Assembly: GCA_002431915.1 (NCBI GenBank)
Contig: DJEP01000070.1
Span: 600 to 39,743 of the forward strand
Reading direction: 5' to 3'
DNA length: 39,144 nucleotides
DNA from: Lachnospiraceae bacterium UBA5895
GTDB taxonomy: Bacteria; Bacillota; Clostridia; Lachnospirales; Lachnospiraceae
Part shown: piece by piece, positions 16,415 through 24,103 of the stretch
Position numbering within the stretch: the first letter of the stretch is position 1
How the letters are laid out: each line of letters starts with the position of its first letter
Program-made: the position numbers and the translations under genes
The notes under the pieces: model-generated
Told to the model about the DNA's origin: nothing
Seen by the model: only the letters and a program-made list of their open reading frames with translations
The model's database searches: none

Positions 16415-16444
16415 ATCATATCACAGTATTTTATAGTTTTACAA
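16415..16444 (-). promoter_or_regulatory. Probable sigma-A promoter of the GGDEF gene
   Basis: TTGTAA (16439-16444), 18 bases, TATGAT (16415-16420) on the minus strand, about 50 bases above the start codon. The -35 is not consensus; the -10 is good. Confidence 0.6.
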
Positions 16445-16473
16445 TACGAAACATGAAATTTTACTTCTGTCAC

Positions 16474-16506
16474 AAATGCCGGAGCAGGCAAACCGCTCCG
16501 GCATTT
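16474..16506. terminator. Intrinsic terminator after pgmB
   Basis: AAATGCCGGAGC (16474-16485) pairs perfectly with GCTCCGGCATTT (16495-16506) over a nine-base loop. On the minus strand ATTTGTG follows, and flanking A/T runs make it nearly symmetrical. It closes the sugar operon just before the GGDEF promoter. Confidence 0.8.
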
Positions 16507-16527
16507 TTCCGTTTATCTCGATATTAT

Positions 16528-17172
16528 TCAATCTTTTACCAGCTTTTGCAAATCCGCAAAGCTTTGCAGCGGCCAGTCTGTCTCATCATATCCGGCAGCA
16601 TCTCCGATACCTGCACAGCCAAATCCACCGGTCACCGCCGCATCGATACCTGCCTTGGCATCTTCCACCACCAGACAGTCTGCCGGAGCCAGATGAATCC
16701 GTTCGGCTGCCACTAAAAATACCTCGGGATCCGGTTTTGAATTTTTGATATCATTTCCATCCGCCACCGCATCAAAGTATTTTCCCAGGTCTGTCTTTTC
16801 CAAAATCAGTTTGGTGTTTTTGCTGGAGGATCCCACTGCCAGAGAAAAGTTTTTCTTCAACAGCGTCAGCGTTTCACGAACCTCCTCAGAGACATCCGAA
16901 GGTTTCATCTGCTGCAAAAGCTTTTTGTATTCCTCGTTCTTTTCCTCCGCAAAATCCAGTTTTTCCTGTTGCGAATATTCTTTGGTGCTCTTCTCCAGAA
17001 TAATCTCCAGGCTTTCCATTCTCGATACTCCCCGGAGCCGGTTATTGACGGTTTCATCGAACGGAATCCCCAATTTGTCCGCCAGCTTTTTCCATGCCTG
17101 ATAATGATAGTGATCCGTATGGCACAGTACCCCGTCCAAGTCAAAAATGATACCCTTATATGTTCTCATCAT
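16528..17172 (-). CDS. pgmB: Beta-phosphoglucomutase
   Basis: This 214-residue enzyme of the HAD superfamily has the nucleophile motif FDLDGVLCHTD (motif I, two Asp), the cap residues LRGVSRMESLEIIL typical of beta-PGM, GSSSKNT (motif II Ser), KPDPEVFLVAAERI (Lys) and VVEDAKAGIDAA (acidic motif). It interconverts beta-glucose 1-phosphate and glucose 6-phosphate via beta-glucose 1,6-bisphosphate. It starts one base after the GH65 stop codon, ATGATG, and the pair is a standard phosphorolysis module. The ribosome site AAGGAG lies inside the end of the GH65 gene, so translation is probably coupled. Confidence 0.95.
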   Translation of the reverse strand: MMRTYKGIIFDLDGVLCHTDHYHYQAWKKLADKLGIPFDETVNNRLRGVSRMESLEIILEKSTKEYSQQEKLDFAEEKNEEYKKLLQQMKPSDVSEEVRETLTLLKKNFSLAVGSSSKNTKLILEKTDLGKYFDAVADGNDIKNSKPDPEVFLVAAERIHLAPADCLVVEDAKAGIDAAVTGGFGCAGIGDAAGYDETDWPLQSFADLQKLVKD

Positions 17173-17173
17173 G

Positions 17174-19522
17174 TCAGTCTCTCCTTGCTATCAAAATATT
17201 CTCTCCCGCTGCGATCTCTTCTTCCCTGTTTCCGCTGATCACCGTCACCGCTTTTTCTCCGACATTGCATATTTCCAGATCATCCCGGGATGCGCTTACT
17301 TCCAGCGTCGTTCCCTCATAGGCAATGCGGAAGGTCAGTGTTTTCCATGCTGGCGGCAGCTGCGGTTCCACATGGAGTCTTCCTTCACGAATTTCGGCAC
17401 CTCCGAATCCCTGTACTACGCACTGCCAGATGCCTCCCATGCAGGCACTGTGGATTCCGGCATTGGAGGTTGTCATCACAGGACCCAGATCCGTATCACA
17501 GCATCCCCGGAAGAAATGATAAGCCTCTTCCTGTCTTCCCAGTTTTGCGGCCAGCAATGCATGACTGGATTTACTTAAAGAAGAATCATGCAGGGTTCTC
17601 TTCTCATAGAACTCATAATTTTTCCCCCGGTCTTCGGTACTTACCAGTTCCGGGAAAAGCAACAGTAACAGCACCGTATCTGCCTGCTTATGTACCTGAT
17701 ACTCTCCAATCTGTTCCTGGTTAAAATCTTCATAGATTGTACCGACGACATCGCTTTCCTTATATTTCGTTAGATCCAGATATTTTAATTTCTCATAGCC
17801 ATCATATTGGGGAATGATTCCGTTATCATCCGCCTTCGGAAGATACAGTCCTTCCTCCGCTCTGCGGATCGCCTCCAGATTATCCTCCAGCTCCCAGCGG
17901 CTGTCTATTTCCGTAAACAGCTCCGTATCCTGCTTTTTTAATTTTTCCGCAGCTTTCAATGCCAGTTTCAAGTTGTACTTTACCAGATAATTTGTATACG
18001 CATTGTCATCCACATGCTCTTTATACTCATCCGGTCCGATCACATTGCGGATATGACAGTTTTCACCTTCCCACTCCACACGATCTGCCCAGAACACTGC
18101 GGTCGCCAGAATGATTTCATATCCGTAACGTTTCATGAAGGTCTCATCCCCGGTCGCCATATAATATTCCCATACAGCATAGCTGACATCTGCGGAAATA
18201 TGTTGTTCCAGTTTGCCGGTCAGAATCGGAATCGGCTCTCCCGTCACTACGTCCGCGGCACCCCATTCCGGTGTTACCTCTCCGTCATCCAGCCACGCAG
18301 ACTCCCATGGGAACATGGCACCTTTATAGCCATTCTCCTTTGCTTTTTTTCGTGCTCCCGGCAGGCTTTTCCCGCGATAGGATAACAGTGTTCCTGCCGC
18401 CGACGGGTCTGTGAACAGGTAGAACGGCAGAAGAAATATTTCCGTATCCCAGAAGCTGTGGCCCTTGTAGCCTTCGCCACTCATGCCCTTGGCCCCGATA
18501 CCCACACGGTCATCATCTCTCTTGATCATGATATTCAGATGGTACAGGGCGAACCGGATTGCCAGCTGGTCGTAATCATCTTCACTGTCAATACGTATAT
18601 CCGTTTTTCTCCAATACTCTTCCCAGACCGTATCGTTTTTTTCGCGCAGAGCCGCATATCCTCTGTTCAGATACGCCTCTGCCGCAGCGCGGCTTCTTTT
18701 CTCCGTCTCCTGCAGGGTTTCGTTTTCTGTGGCATCCTTGTCACGGCTGGTATAAACGCAGCAGATTTTTTCTACTGCCAGTTCTTCTCCCTCTGTCACC
18801 TCAGCTTCCGTACGGATTCCGAGATAACGTCTGTCAATGACCGGGAGAAAATAAGGATGAATTTCTTCTCCCCCGCGATAGATTCTGTGTCCCGCATACT
18901 GTACCGCAGTAACTCCGGACTGTACGGTTTCTGCCGTATATTCCATAAGATTGGCATTATAGATCCGCTTGGTCCCTTCCTTAAAATGCTGGGTACCGGT
19001 ATTAGTCTTTGTTCCGTCAATGCCGCTGGAAATCCGCACCCTGATGTCTCTGTTCAAGGGACGGATTACTGTACGGAATGCAATCACATGCTCTTCTGCC
19101 AGAGATACGATCCGTTCAAATGTAAGCTCCGCCTGCAGACCGGAAGAGCTTTCCCACAGCACAGATCTCGTAACCACTCCGGTCTCAAGATCCAGCTCTC
19201 TGCCATAGGATACTAGTTTGCCTGCATCCATACTGAAGGTTTCCCCGTCAAGTTCGATTTTCAAATTGGTAAAATCCGCCAGATTGGGCAGCTCCGTTAC
19301 CTCTCCTTCGTCAAAACGGTCAAACGTTCCTGTTACAAACAAATCTCTGCACTCCGCCGTATATTTTTCTTCCAGAGCTGCTCTCTGCCCGATATATCCG
19401 TTTCCCTGGCAGAAAATGGCTTCACACTTCCCAAGCTTTTCTCTGTCAAAAATCTGCTCTTTGATGATCCAGTTCTTTTTGCTGTCTGTTCCACTATTAT
19501 AATTTAGATATGCCTTACTCAT
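17174..19522 (-). CDS. GH65 alpha-glucoside phosphorylase (kojibiose/nigerose/maltose type)
   Basis: The protein has 782 residues: an N-terminal beta-sandwich (to about 270), then an (alpha/alpha)6 barrel. The catalytic acid is Glu499 in GPDEYKEHVDDNAYTN. The phosphate-binding loop is HDSSLSKSSHA (about residue 650), which marks a phosphorylase rather than a hydrolase. A small C-terminal beta domain closes the protein. With phosphate it splits an alpha-linked glucoside to beta-glucose 1-phosphate and releases glucose or another acceptor. The KEHVDDNAYTN context resembles kojibiose-type enzymes more than maltose types, but linkage specificity cannot be settled by eye. The adjacent beta-PGM takes the beta-anomer product. 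No signal peptide is present, so it acts in the cytoplasm after import by the upstream ABC transporter. Confidence 0.93.
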   Translation of the reverse strand: MSKAYLNYNSGTDSKKNWIIKEQIFDREKLGKCEAIFCQGNGYIGQRAALEEKYTAECRDLFVTGTFDRFDEGEVTELPNLADFTNLKIELDGETFSMDAGKLVSYGRELDLETGVVTRSVLWESSSGLQAELTFERIVSLAEEHVIAFRTVIRPLNRDIRVRISSGIDGTKTNTGTQHFKEGTKRIYNANLMEYTAETVQSGVTAVQYAGHRIYRGGEEIHPYFLPVIDRRYLGIRTEAEVTEGEELAVEKICCVYTSRDKDATENETLQETEKRSRAAAEAYLNRGYAALREKNDTVWEEYWRKTDIRIDSEDDYDQLAIRFALYHLNIMIKRDDDRVGIGAKGMSGEGYKGHSFWDTEIFLLPFYLFTDPSAAGTLLSYRGKSLPGARKKAKENGYKGAMFPWESAWLDDGEVTPEWGAADVVTGEPIPILTGKLEQHISADVSYAVWEYYMATGDETFMKRYGYEIILATAVFWADRVEWEGENCHIRNVIGPDEYKEHVDDNAYTNYLVKYNLKLALKAAEKLKKQDTELFTEIDSRWELEDNLEAIRRAEEGLYLPKADDNGIIPQYDGYEKLKYLDLTKYKESDVVGTIYEDFNQEQIGEYQVHKQADTVLLLLLFPELVSTEDRGKNYEFYEKRTLHDSSLSKSSHALLAAKLGRQEEAYHFFRGCCDTDLGPVMTTSNAGIHSACMGGIWQCVVQGFGGAEIREGRLHVEPQLPPAWKTLTFRIAYEGTTLEVSASRDDLEICNVGEKAVTVISGNREEEIAAGENILIARRD

Positions 19523-19584
19523 GTTGCCCTCCGTCTTATGTCTGGATGTTACCGTTGTCTTTTACATCTTTTACATAAATATGT

Positions 19585-20418
19585 CTATTCTTTGATTCCA
19601 CTGGCCGCCAGCGAGGCCTGCACCTGCTCCTGGGCTGCCGCATACAGAAGAATTCCGGGAATGATCACAACCGCCAGCGCCGCAAACATTCTGGTATAAT
19701 TGTAAGAAAACTCATTCGTGAAGAAAGACAATGCAATGGGCATTGTTCGATTCTTATCGGAAGTCGTAAGCAACGATGCGTAGTAATATTCATTCCAGTT
19801 ATTTAAGAACATTAGGATTCCTGCGGTTGTCAATGCACTCTTCGTCAAAGGCAGATTGATGGACCAGAAAATCTTCCAGAATCCGGCCCCTTCGATGGCA
19901 GCCGCCTCATCCAGAGCCTTCGGCACCGCCATAAATCCAGCCTTTAACAGAAAAATGGACATCGCCATACCCGCCGATAAGTATACCAGCGTTACACCCC
20001 AAATGTTGTCATACAGATTCAGATGCATAATGAGACTGAAGATTGGCTGCGTGCGGCTGTGCGCCGGCACCAGCAATGTTATGGTAAATAATACAAAAAA
20101 TAAATTTTTGCCCGGAAAATTGTATTTTGCCAGCACATAAGCACCCATGGCATAGAACATCAGGGATACCAGCGTAGACACTCCGGCCGCCAGCAGGGAA
20201 TTTGCGAAATACCTTGCAAAATCATAGTTTTCAAATACATATTGATATGCCTCAAACGAGAAATGAGCCGGCAAAGAAAAAGGATTACTCAAAATCTCTG
20301 CATTCGTTTTAAAAGAAGCATTGATGACCCATAATACCGGGAATAAGGAAATGATCACCACGAACAGCATGACTCCGTACATCATGATTCCGGTCAATAT
20401 TTTTTTGAAGCGTTCCAT
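19585..20418 (-). CDS. Sugar ABC transporter permease (MalG type)
   Basis: The 277-residue protein has six membrane segments. The EAA loop that docks on the ATPase is clear: EAAAIEGAGFWKIFWSINLPL, about residues 165-190. The N-terminus has the long first helix and the periplasm-facing loop of CUT1-family permeases, and AAQEQVQASLAASGIKE is the usual MalG-type end. AAGGAGGGAAACAGG precedes the ATG. With the MalF-type partner it forms the channel for an alpha-glucoside delivered by the lipoprotein at 21430-22806. Confidence 0.95.
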   Translation of the reverse strand: MERFKKILTGIMMYGVMLFVVIISLFPVLWVINASFKTNAEILSNPFSLPAHFSFEAYQYVFENYDFARYFANSLLAAGVSTLVSLMFYAMGAYVLAKYNFPGKNLFFVLFTITLLVPAHSRTQPIFSLIMHLNLYDNIWGVTLVYLSAGMAMSIFLLKAGFMAVPKALDEAAAIEGAGFWKIFWSINLPLTKSALTTAGILMFLNNWNEYYYASLLTTSDKNRTMPIALSFFTNEFSYNYTRMFAALAVVIIPGILLYAAAQEQVQASLAASGIKE

Positions 20419-20431
20419 CCTGTTTCCCTCC

Positions 20432-21316
20432 TTAATATACAGACTCGTTCATACGGAATACTTTATTCACAATCGCCATAATCACAATTCCGATCAGGAA
20501 CATCACAACGCCGATAGCATTGGCCTGTCCGTACTTGTAATCCGTAACATTATTCACCAGCATAATCGCGAGGCTCATGGTATCGTCTCCGGGACCTCCC
20601 GCTGTAGTCAGCGCAATCTGCTCATACATGGTAATTCTGGATGTCAGGGAACAAATGACACTGGTTCCTATGGCATTCCGGCAAAGCGGAAGCATAATAT
20701 AACGGATCAGCTGCCATCCCTCGGCTCCGTCGATTTTGGCCGCCTCGATCCAATCCGAAGGAATATTCATGAGATCCCCCAGTACACACAGTGTCACGAT
20801 GACTGCATAAAAGAGCCATGTAGCTGTGACACTCCAAAAAGCATATGGCGATTTGTAGAACCACTGCACATGGAAATCCGGGTCAAATTTGCGGATCAGG
20901 AAATTCAATGCACCAAAATCATCATTGAAAATAAAGCGGTAGATCATAGCCCAGGCTGCTGCGGAAATAACATTCGGCACCATGAATACAGCTCTGGTGA
21001 ACTTCCACCCCTTCGGTTTATAAAATAAGATAAACGCCACCAGCGTACCAAAGCCCACATGCAGGGTCATTGCAATGATACTCCAGGCAATCAGATTCTT
21101 AATGGAAATACGAAATGCACTTTTCTTAAAAAGTGAAATATAGTTGGCCAATCCGTTAAAGACAGGCGAATTAAACCCGTCCCATTTGGTAAAAGAAGTC
21201 ACAAATACCTGCAGAATCGGTATCATATAAAACATCAGGAAAATCAGGATAGAAGGTAAAAGAAATAAATATATCCATATCAGTTTCCGGTCTTTTTTCT
21301 TAGCTGCTCTCCTCAT
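20432..21316 (-). CDS. Sugar ABC transporter permease (MalF type)
   Basis: I choose ATG 21316 (MRRAAKKKDRKLIWIY, 294 residues) because GGGAGG lies seven to eight bases before it. The longer frame to 21376 would read through the intergenic hairpin. Six helices and the CUT1 EAA loop (EAAKIDGAEGWQLIRYIMLPL, about residue 195) are present. GPGDDTMSLAIMLVN is a typical MalF/UgpA end region. It begins 113 bases after the binding-protein gene and 13 bases before the second permease. It contacts the other permease and a separate ATPase, which is not encoded here. Confidence 0.94.
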   Translation of the reverse strand: MRRAAKKKDRKLIWIYLFLLPSILIFLMFYMIPILQVFVTSFTKWDGFNSPVFNGLANYISLFKKSAFRISIKNLIAWSIIAMTLHVGFGTLVAFILFYKPKGWKFTRAVFMVPNVISAAAWAMIYRFIFNDDFGALNFLIRKFDPDFHVQWFYKSPYAFWSVTATWLFYAVIVTLCVLGDLMNIPSDWIEAAKIDGAEGWQLIRYIMLPLCRNAIGTSVICSLTSRITMYEQIALTTAGGPGDDTMSLAIMLVNNVTDYKYGQANAIGVVMFLIGIVIMAIVNKVFRMNESVY

Positions 21317-21374
21317 CGGCATTTCCTCCCACAGAAGCATTCTCATGTACTGCTGTTTCTTTCCCTTATGTTGC

Positions 21375-21409
21375 ATTCTGACCTGCGGGACATATCCGCA
21401 GGCCAGAAT
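21375..21409 (-). other. Intergenic hairpin between binding-protein and permease genes
   Basis: ATTCTGACCTGCGG (21375-21388) pairs with 21396-21409 across seven bases; the single non-Watson-Crick position becomes G-U in the minus-strand RNA. No U-tract follows. Such hairpins after binding-protein genes commonly protect the upstream message, giving more binding protein than permease. Confidence 0.7.
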
Positions 21410-21429
21410 CTTATGGGATTTATGAATAT

Positions 21430-22806
21430 TTATTCCTCCACAGCCTCAGCTGCCTTATCGGACAGCCACTGGCAGAACTCTTCTGCTGTGTAAGAGCCGT
21501 CAGCCAGAGAAGGAAGCAGCTTTCCGAACTCGGTATTAGCCACGGAAGTAGGAATGACATCCAGAATGCTGGGTGCAAATACGGTATCGGAAGTAGTATC
21601 CGCTGCAAGATCCGCCAGAACCTGCGTCTCCGCCTGCTTTGCCTTGAAGCCAGCGGAATACTCAATATTAGGAGCATCGCCTCCCTCAGCCAGCAGATAG
21701 GCTTCCAGTTCTTCCGGAGTATTGATGAACTCCAGGAATGCTTTTGCCAGTTCTACTTCTTCCTCGCTTGCGGAAGCAGATACCCACCACTCACCATAGG
21801 CCTGAGTGTTTGCAATACCCACATCTCCGGGGAACAGACTTGCCCGTACATTAGCGCCATCGAAGCCATTGCTCCAGTTCTCTGAGGACTCCGGTGCGAA
21901 ATCGCCGGACATCCATGGACCGTTTGCAATGATGGATGCCTGAGCACTCATGAAAGCATTTGCTGCGTCTGCATATGCCGCGCCGATGGAGTTGGGTGCT
22001 GCATTATTCTGCAGCAGTTTCTGTAACTTTCTGGTTGCCTCCAAAATCGGCGCCTGATTAAAATCTGTAATCTTATTCTTTACACCATTCTGCAGCAGCT
22101 CCAGTCCGCCTTCCTCATCAGCAATCAGTGCCGTATAGAACAGAGATGCCACCCAGCCGTTTTCCGCCGTGGAAAAAGCAATCTTCTGACCTTCAATATC
22201 CGTCAGAAACTCATCCATGGTCATGGCGCTGATATCACCGGAAGGGGTATACATGGTACTGTTGTAGAAGAAACCGGTAGGTCTTACCGTTGCCAGAGGC
22301 ATGGTATAGATAGCACCATTCTCCTGCGTATTGAACTCTACCGAGTCTGTCAAAAGTCTGCCCTTCAGCTCCGGATCGTTGTTCAGCCAGTCACTCAGGT
22401 CATAAGCCAGTCCATTGGGAATTACCACGTTGGTGATCCAGTCCACATCGCCGCCCTGCACCAGCACCGGCAGCTTGTTCTGCTGTGCCAGCTGCTTTAA
22501 TTTATCATTAAAACCATCTTCCGGAGATGCCTCCAGCGTGATCTTATATTTACCTGCATATGCTTCATTAAACCGTTCTACCTGGGGTTCAAAAAACGCC
22601 GCTCCCACATTTTCGCCGGTCTTGTAGGAAGGAATTGTAACCTCCACGATTTCTCCTGCCGCCGCAGTGCCGGTCTCCGCCACAGCCGTACTTTCCCCAT
22701 TGCTGCCCGAAGCAGTGCTCTCATTTGTCGTTCCGTTGCTGCCACATCCTACAGCACTCAGAGTCATGCCCGCCGTCAGTAATAATGCTAACATCCTCTT
22801 TTTCAT
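21430..22806 (-). CDS. Extracellular sugar-binding lipoprotein (ABC transporter)
   Basis: This 458-residue protein has a lipoprotein signal, MKKRMLALLLTAGMTLSAVGC, with the modified Cys at 21 in a Gly/Ser/Thr-rich tether. The mature part is a two-lobe family 1 solute-binding protein (VQGGDVDWITNVVIPNGLAYDLSDWL near residue 120, then IANGPWMSGDF near 290). It is anchored on the outer membrane face and feeds the two permeases downstream. Its start at 22806 follows GAGGAGGATAACAA. Genetic linkage to GH65 and beta-PGM suggests an alpha-linked disaccharide or small oligosaccharide as ligand. An exact LacI-type operator (22848-22861) lies upstream. Confidence 0.95.
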   Translation of the reverse strand: MKKRMLALLLTAGMTLSAVGCGSNGTTNESTASGSNGESTAVAETGTAAAGEIVEVTIPSYKTGENVGAAFFEPQVERFNEAYAGKYKITLEASPEDGFNDKLKQLAQQNKLPVLVQGGDVDWITNVVIPNGLAYDLSDWLNNDPELKGRLLTDSVEFNTQENGAIYTMPLATVRPTGFFYNSTMYTPSGDISAMTMDEFLTDIEGQKIAFSTAENGWVASLFYTALIADEEGGLELLQNGVKNKITDFNQAPILEATRKLQKLLQNNAAPNSIGAAYADAANAFMSAQASIIANGPWMSGDFAPESSENWSNGFDGANVRASLFPGDVGIANTQAYGEWWVSASASEEEVELAKAFLEFINTPEELEAYLLAEGGDAPNIEYSAGFKAKQAETQVLADLAADTTSDTVFAPSILDVIPTSVANTEFGKLLPSLADGSYTAEEFCQWLSDKAAEAVEE

Positions 22807-22847
22807 TTGTTATCCTCCTCTTGTTAAAAAATAAGTTTCTATTATCG

Positions 22848-22861
22848 CAAAAACGTTTTTG
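22848..22861. promoter_or_regulatory. LacI-family operator O1 in the transporter promoter region
   Basis: CAAAAACGTTTTTG, a perfect 14-bp palindrome, 42 bases above the binding-protein start. A possible -10 box (TAATAG, 22839-22844, minus) lies just downstream of it, so bound repressor would overlap the promoter. The identical sequence recurs at 23944-23957. Confidence 0.85.
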
Positions 22862-22892
22862 TATTAGAGTAAAAAAATTGTGTGCCCTGCGG

Positions 22893-23924
22893 TCATTTCC
22901 GGCTGCAGATATTCTGCACACTTTCCCGCTGCATCAGTTTGTACGGAAGTGTACTGTGCAATGCGGTTTTTTTCCCTTTTATGTGATCATGCAGGAGCTT
23001 TGCACCCGCATAACCGTTTGCTTTCATGTCCTGCCATACGGTGGTAAGCGGCGGTGCTGTATACTCTGTAAGGGGAATTCCGTCAAATCCGGTTACAGAA
23101 AAGTCTTGGGGAATCCGATATCCGGCTTCCCGTATTGCTTTCATAACCCCCAATGCCATCAGATCACTGAAGCAGAGAAACGCCGTATGTCTGGTAGTTC
23201 CGTATTTCTGTAAGTACTCTCCGGTCCTCTCATATGCCATTTCTTCGCTGTAATCGCAATACATGATATCTTCCTGCAGCACCTTTTTTCCCCTGCGCTG
23301 CATGGCATCAAATACACCCGTCATTCGATCAACGGTAACACCGGCATTTTTTTTGCCGCTGATCACCATAATATTTTCATGACCGTTTTCAAAGAGTAAA
23401 TCCATCATCTCAGACATTGCTTTGGTATTATCAATAGATACCCATCCGGCACGTTTGTCCGGCAGCTCCACATCAATGGTCACACAGGGAATCTCTGAGT
23501 CTATTAATTCCTTAAAATAAGGATCATCCAGCGTAACACCACTTAAAATGACTCCGCATACATCGTGTTCCGTGCAGAACTTCTCGTAGGAAGTTTTCTC
23601 CTGCTGTCTGGCATCCGTTGCATATACAGCGACATCCAGATCATGGCTGTAGGTGTAAGAATATACTCCCTGGATCAACCGGAATGACAGATTCTCTTTT
23701 GGATTATTTTCCAATAATCCTGATATAATTAATGCTATTCTGTTACTTTTTTTGGAAGAAAGGTTTTTGGCATTCAGGTTCGGTTTGTAGTCAAGTTCCG
23801 CTACCGCTTTTAAAATTTTGTCTCTGGTTTCCTCTGTGATATCCGAATAGCCATTCAGCGCTCTGGAAACCGTCGATACGGCAACCCCGCATTTGCGGGC
23901 TACATCCCGAATTGTTACTGCCAT
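22893..23924 (-). CDS. LacI-family transcriptional repressor of the sugar operon
   Basis: The protein has 343 residues. The N-terminal helix-turn-helix VTIRDVARKCGVAVSTVSRALNG (residues 3-25) and the hinge (KPNLNAKNLSSKKSNRIAL) are classical. The remaining 280 residues form a periplasmic-binding-protein-like effector domain (VTGFDGIPLTEYTAPPLTTVWQ near the end). The hinge and recognition helix suit a CG-centred palindrome such as the three AACGTT sites found here. It lies upstream of the transporter operon in the same direction, with two sites in its own promoter, so it very likely regulates itself and the operon. The inducer is presumably the imported sugar or a derivative; that part is inference. 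Confidence 0.96.
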   Translation of the reverse strand: MAVTIRDVARKCGVAVSTVSRALNGYSDITEETRDKILKAVAELDYKPNLNAKNLSSKKSNRIALIISGLLENNPKENLSFRLIQGVYSYTYSHDLDVAVYATDARQQEKTSYEKFCTEHDVCGVILSGVTLDDPYFKELIDSEIPCVTIDVELPDKRAGWVSIDNTKAMSEMMDLLFENGHENIMVISGKKNAGVTVDRMTGVFDAMQRRGKKVLQEDIMYCDYSEEMAYERTGEYLQKYGTTRHTAFLCFSDLMALGVMKAIREAGYRIPQDFSVTGFDGIPLTEYTAPPLTTVWQDMKANGYAGAKLLHDHIKGKKTALHSTLPYKLMQRESVQNICSRK

Positions 23925-23943
23925 ATTTATTTTCCCCTTTCCT

Positions 23944-23957
23944 CAAAAACGTTTTTG
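23944..23957. promoter_or_regulatory. LacI-family operator O2 in the repressor leader
   Basis: CAAAAACGTTTTTG, identical to O1, just downstream of the repressor promoter -10 box and 20 bases above the start codon. Confidence 0.85.
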
Positions 23958-23969
23958 TGATCTAAGATC

Positions 23970-23998
23970 ATATTACCATACGGAAACGTTTTTGTAAA
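23970..23998 (-). promoter_or_regulatory. Sigma-A promoter of the repressor gene
   Basis: TTTACA (23993-23998), exactly 17 bases, TAATAT (23970-23975) on the minus strand. Operator O3 fills the spacer and touches the -35 box; O2 covers the start of transcription. Confidence 0.8.
23981..23994. promoter_or_regulatory. LacI-family operator O3 between the -35 and -10 boxes
   Basis: CGGAAACGTTTTTG, two mismatches in the left half relative to O1 and O2. Centre-to-centre distance to O2 is 37 bases, about three and a half helical turns. Confidence 0.7.
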
Positions 23999-24034
23999 GA
24001 GAAATTTTGATTATATCATAATGTGTATACTCTC

Positions 24035-24063
24035 TTGACGAAGTGGGAATATTATGACAAAAT
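24035..24063 (+). promoter_or_regulatory. Possible promoter of the ATPase gene
   Basis: TTGACG (24035-24040), 17 bases, CAAAAT (24058-24063) on the plus strand, 40 bases above the ATG. The -10 is poor; tentative. Confidence 0.4.
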
Positions 24064-24103
24064 ATGATTAATCACGGATTTTCATAAAATATGGAGGTGC
24101 ATT

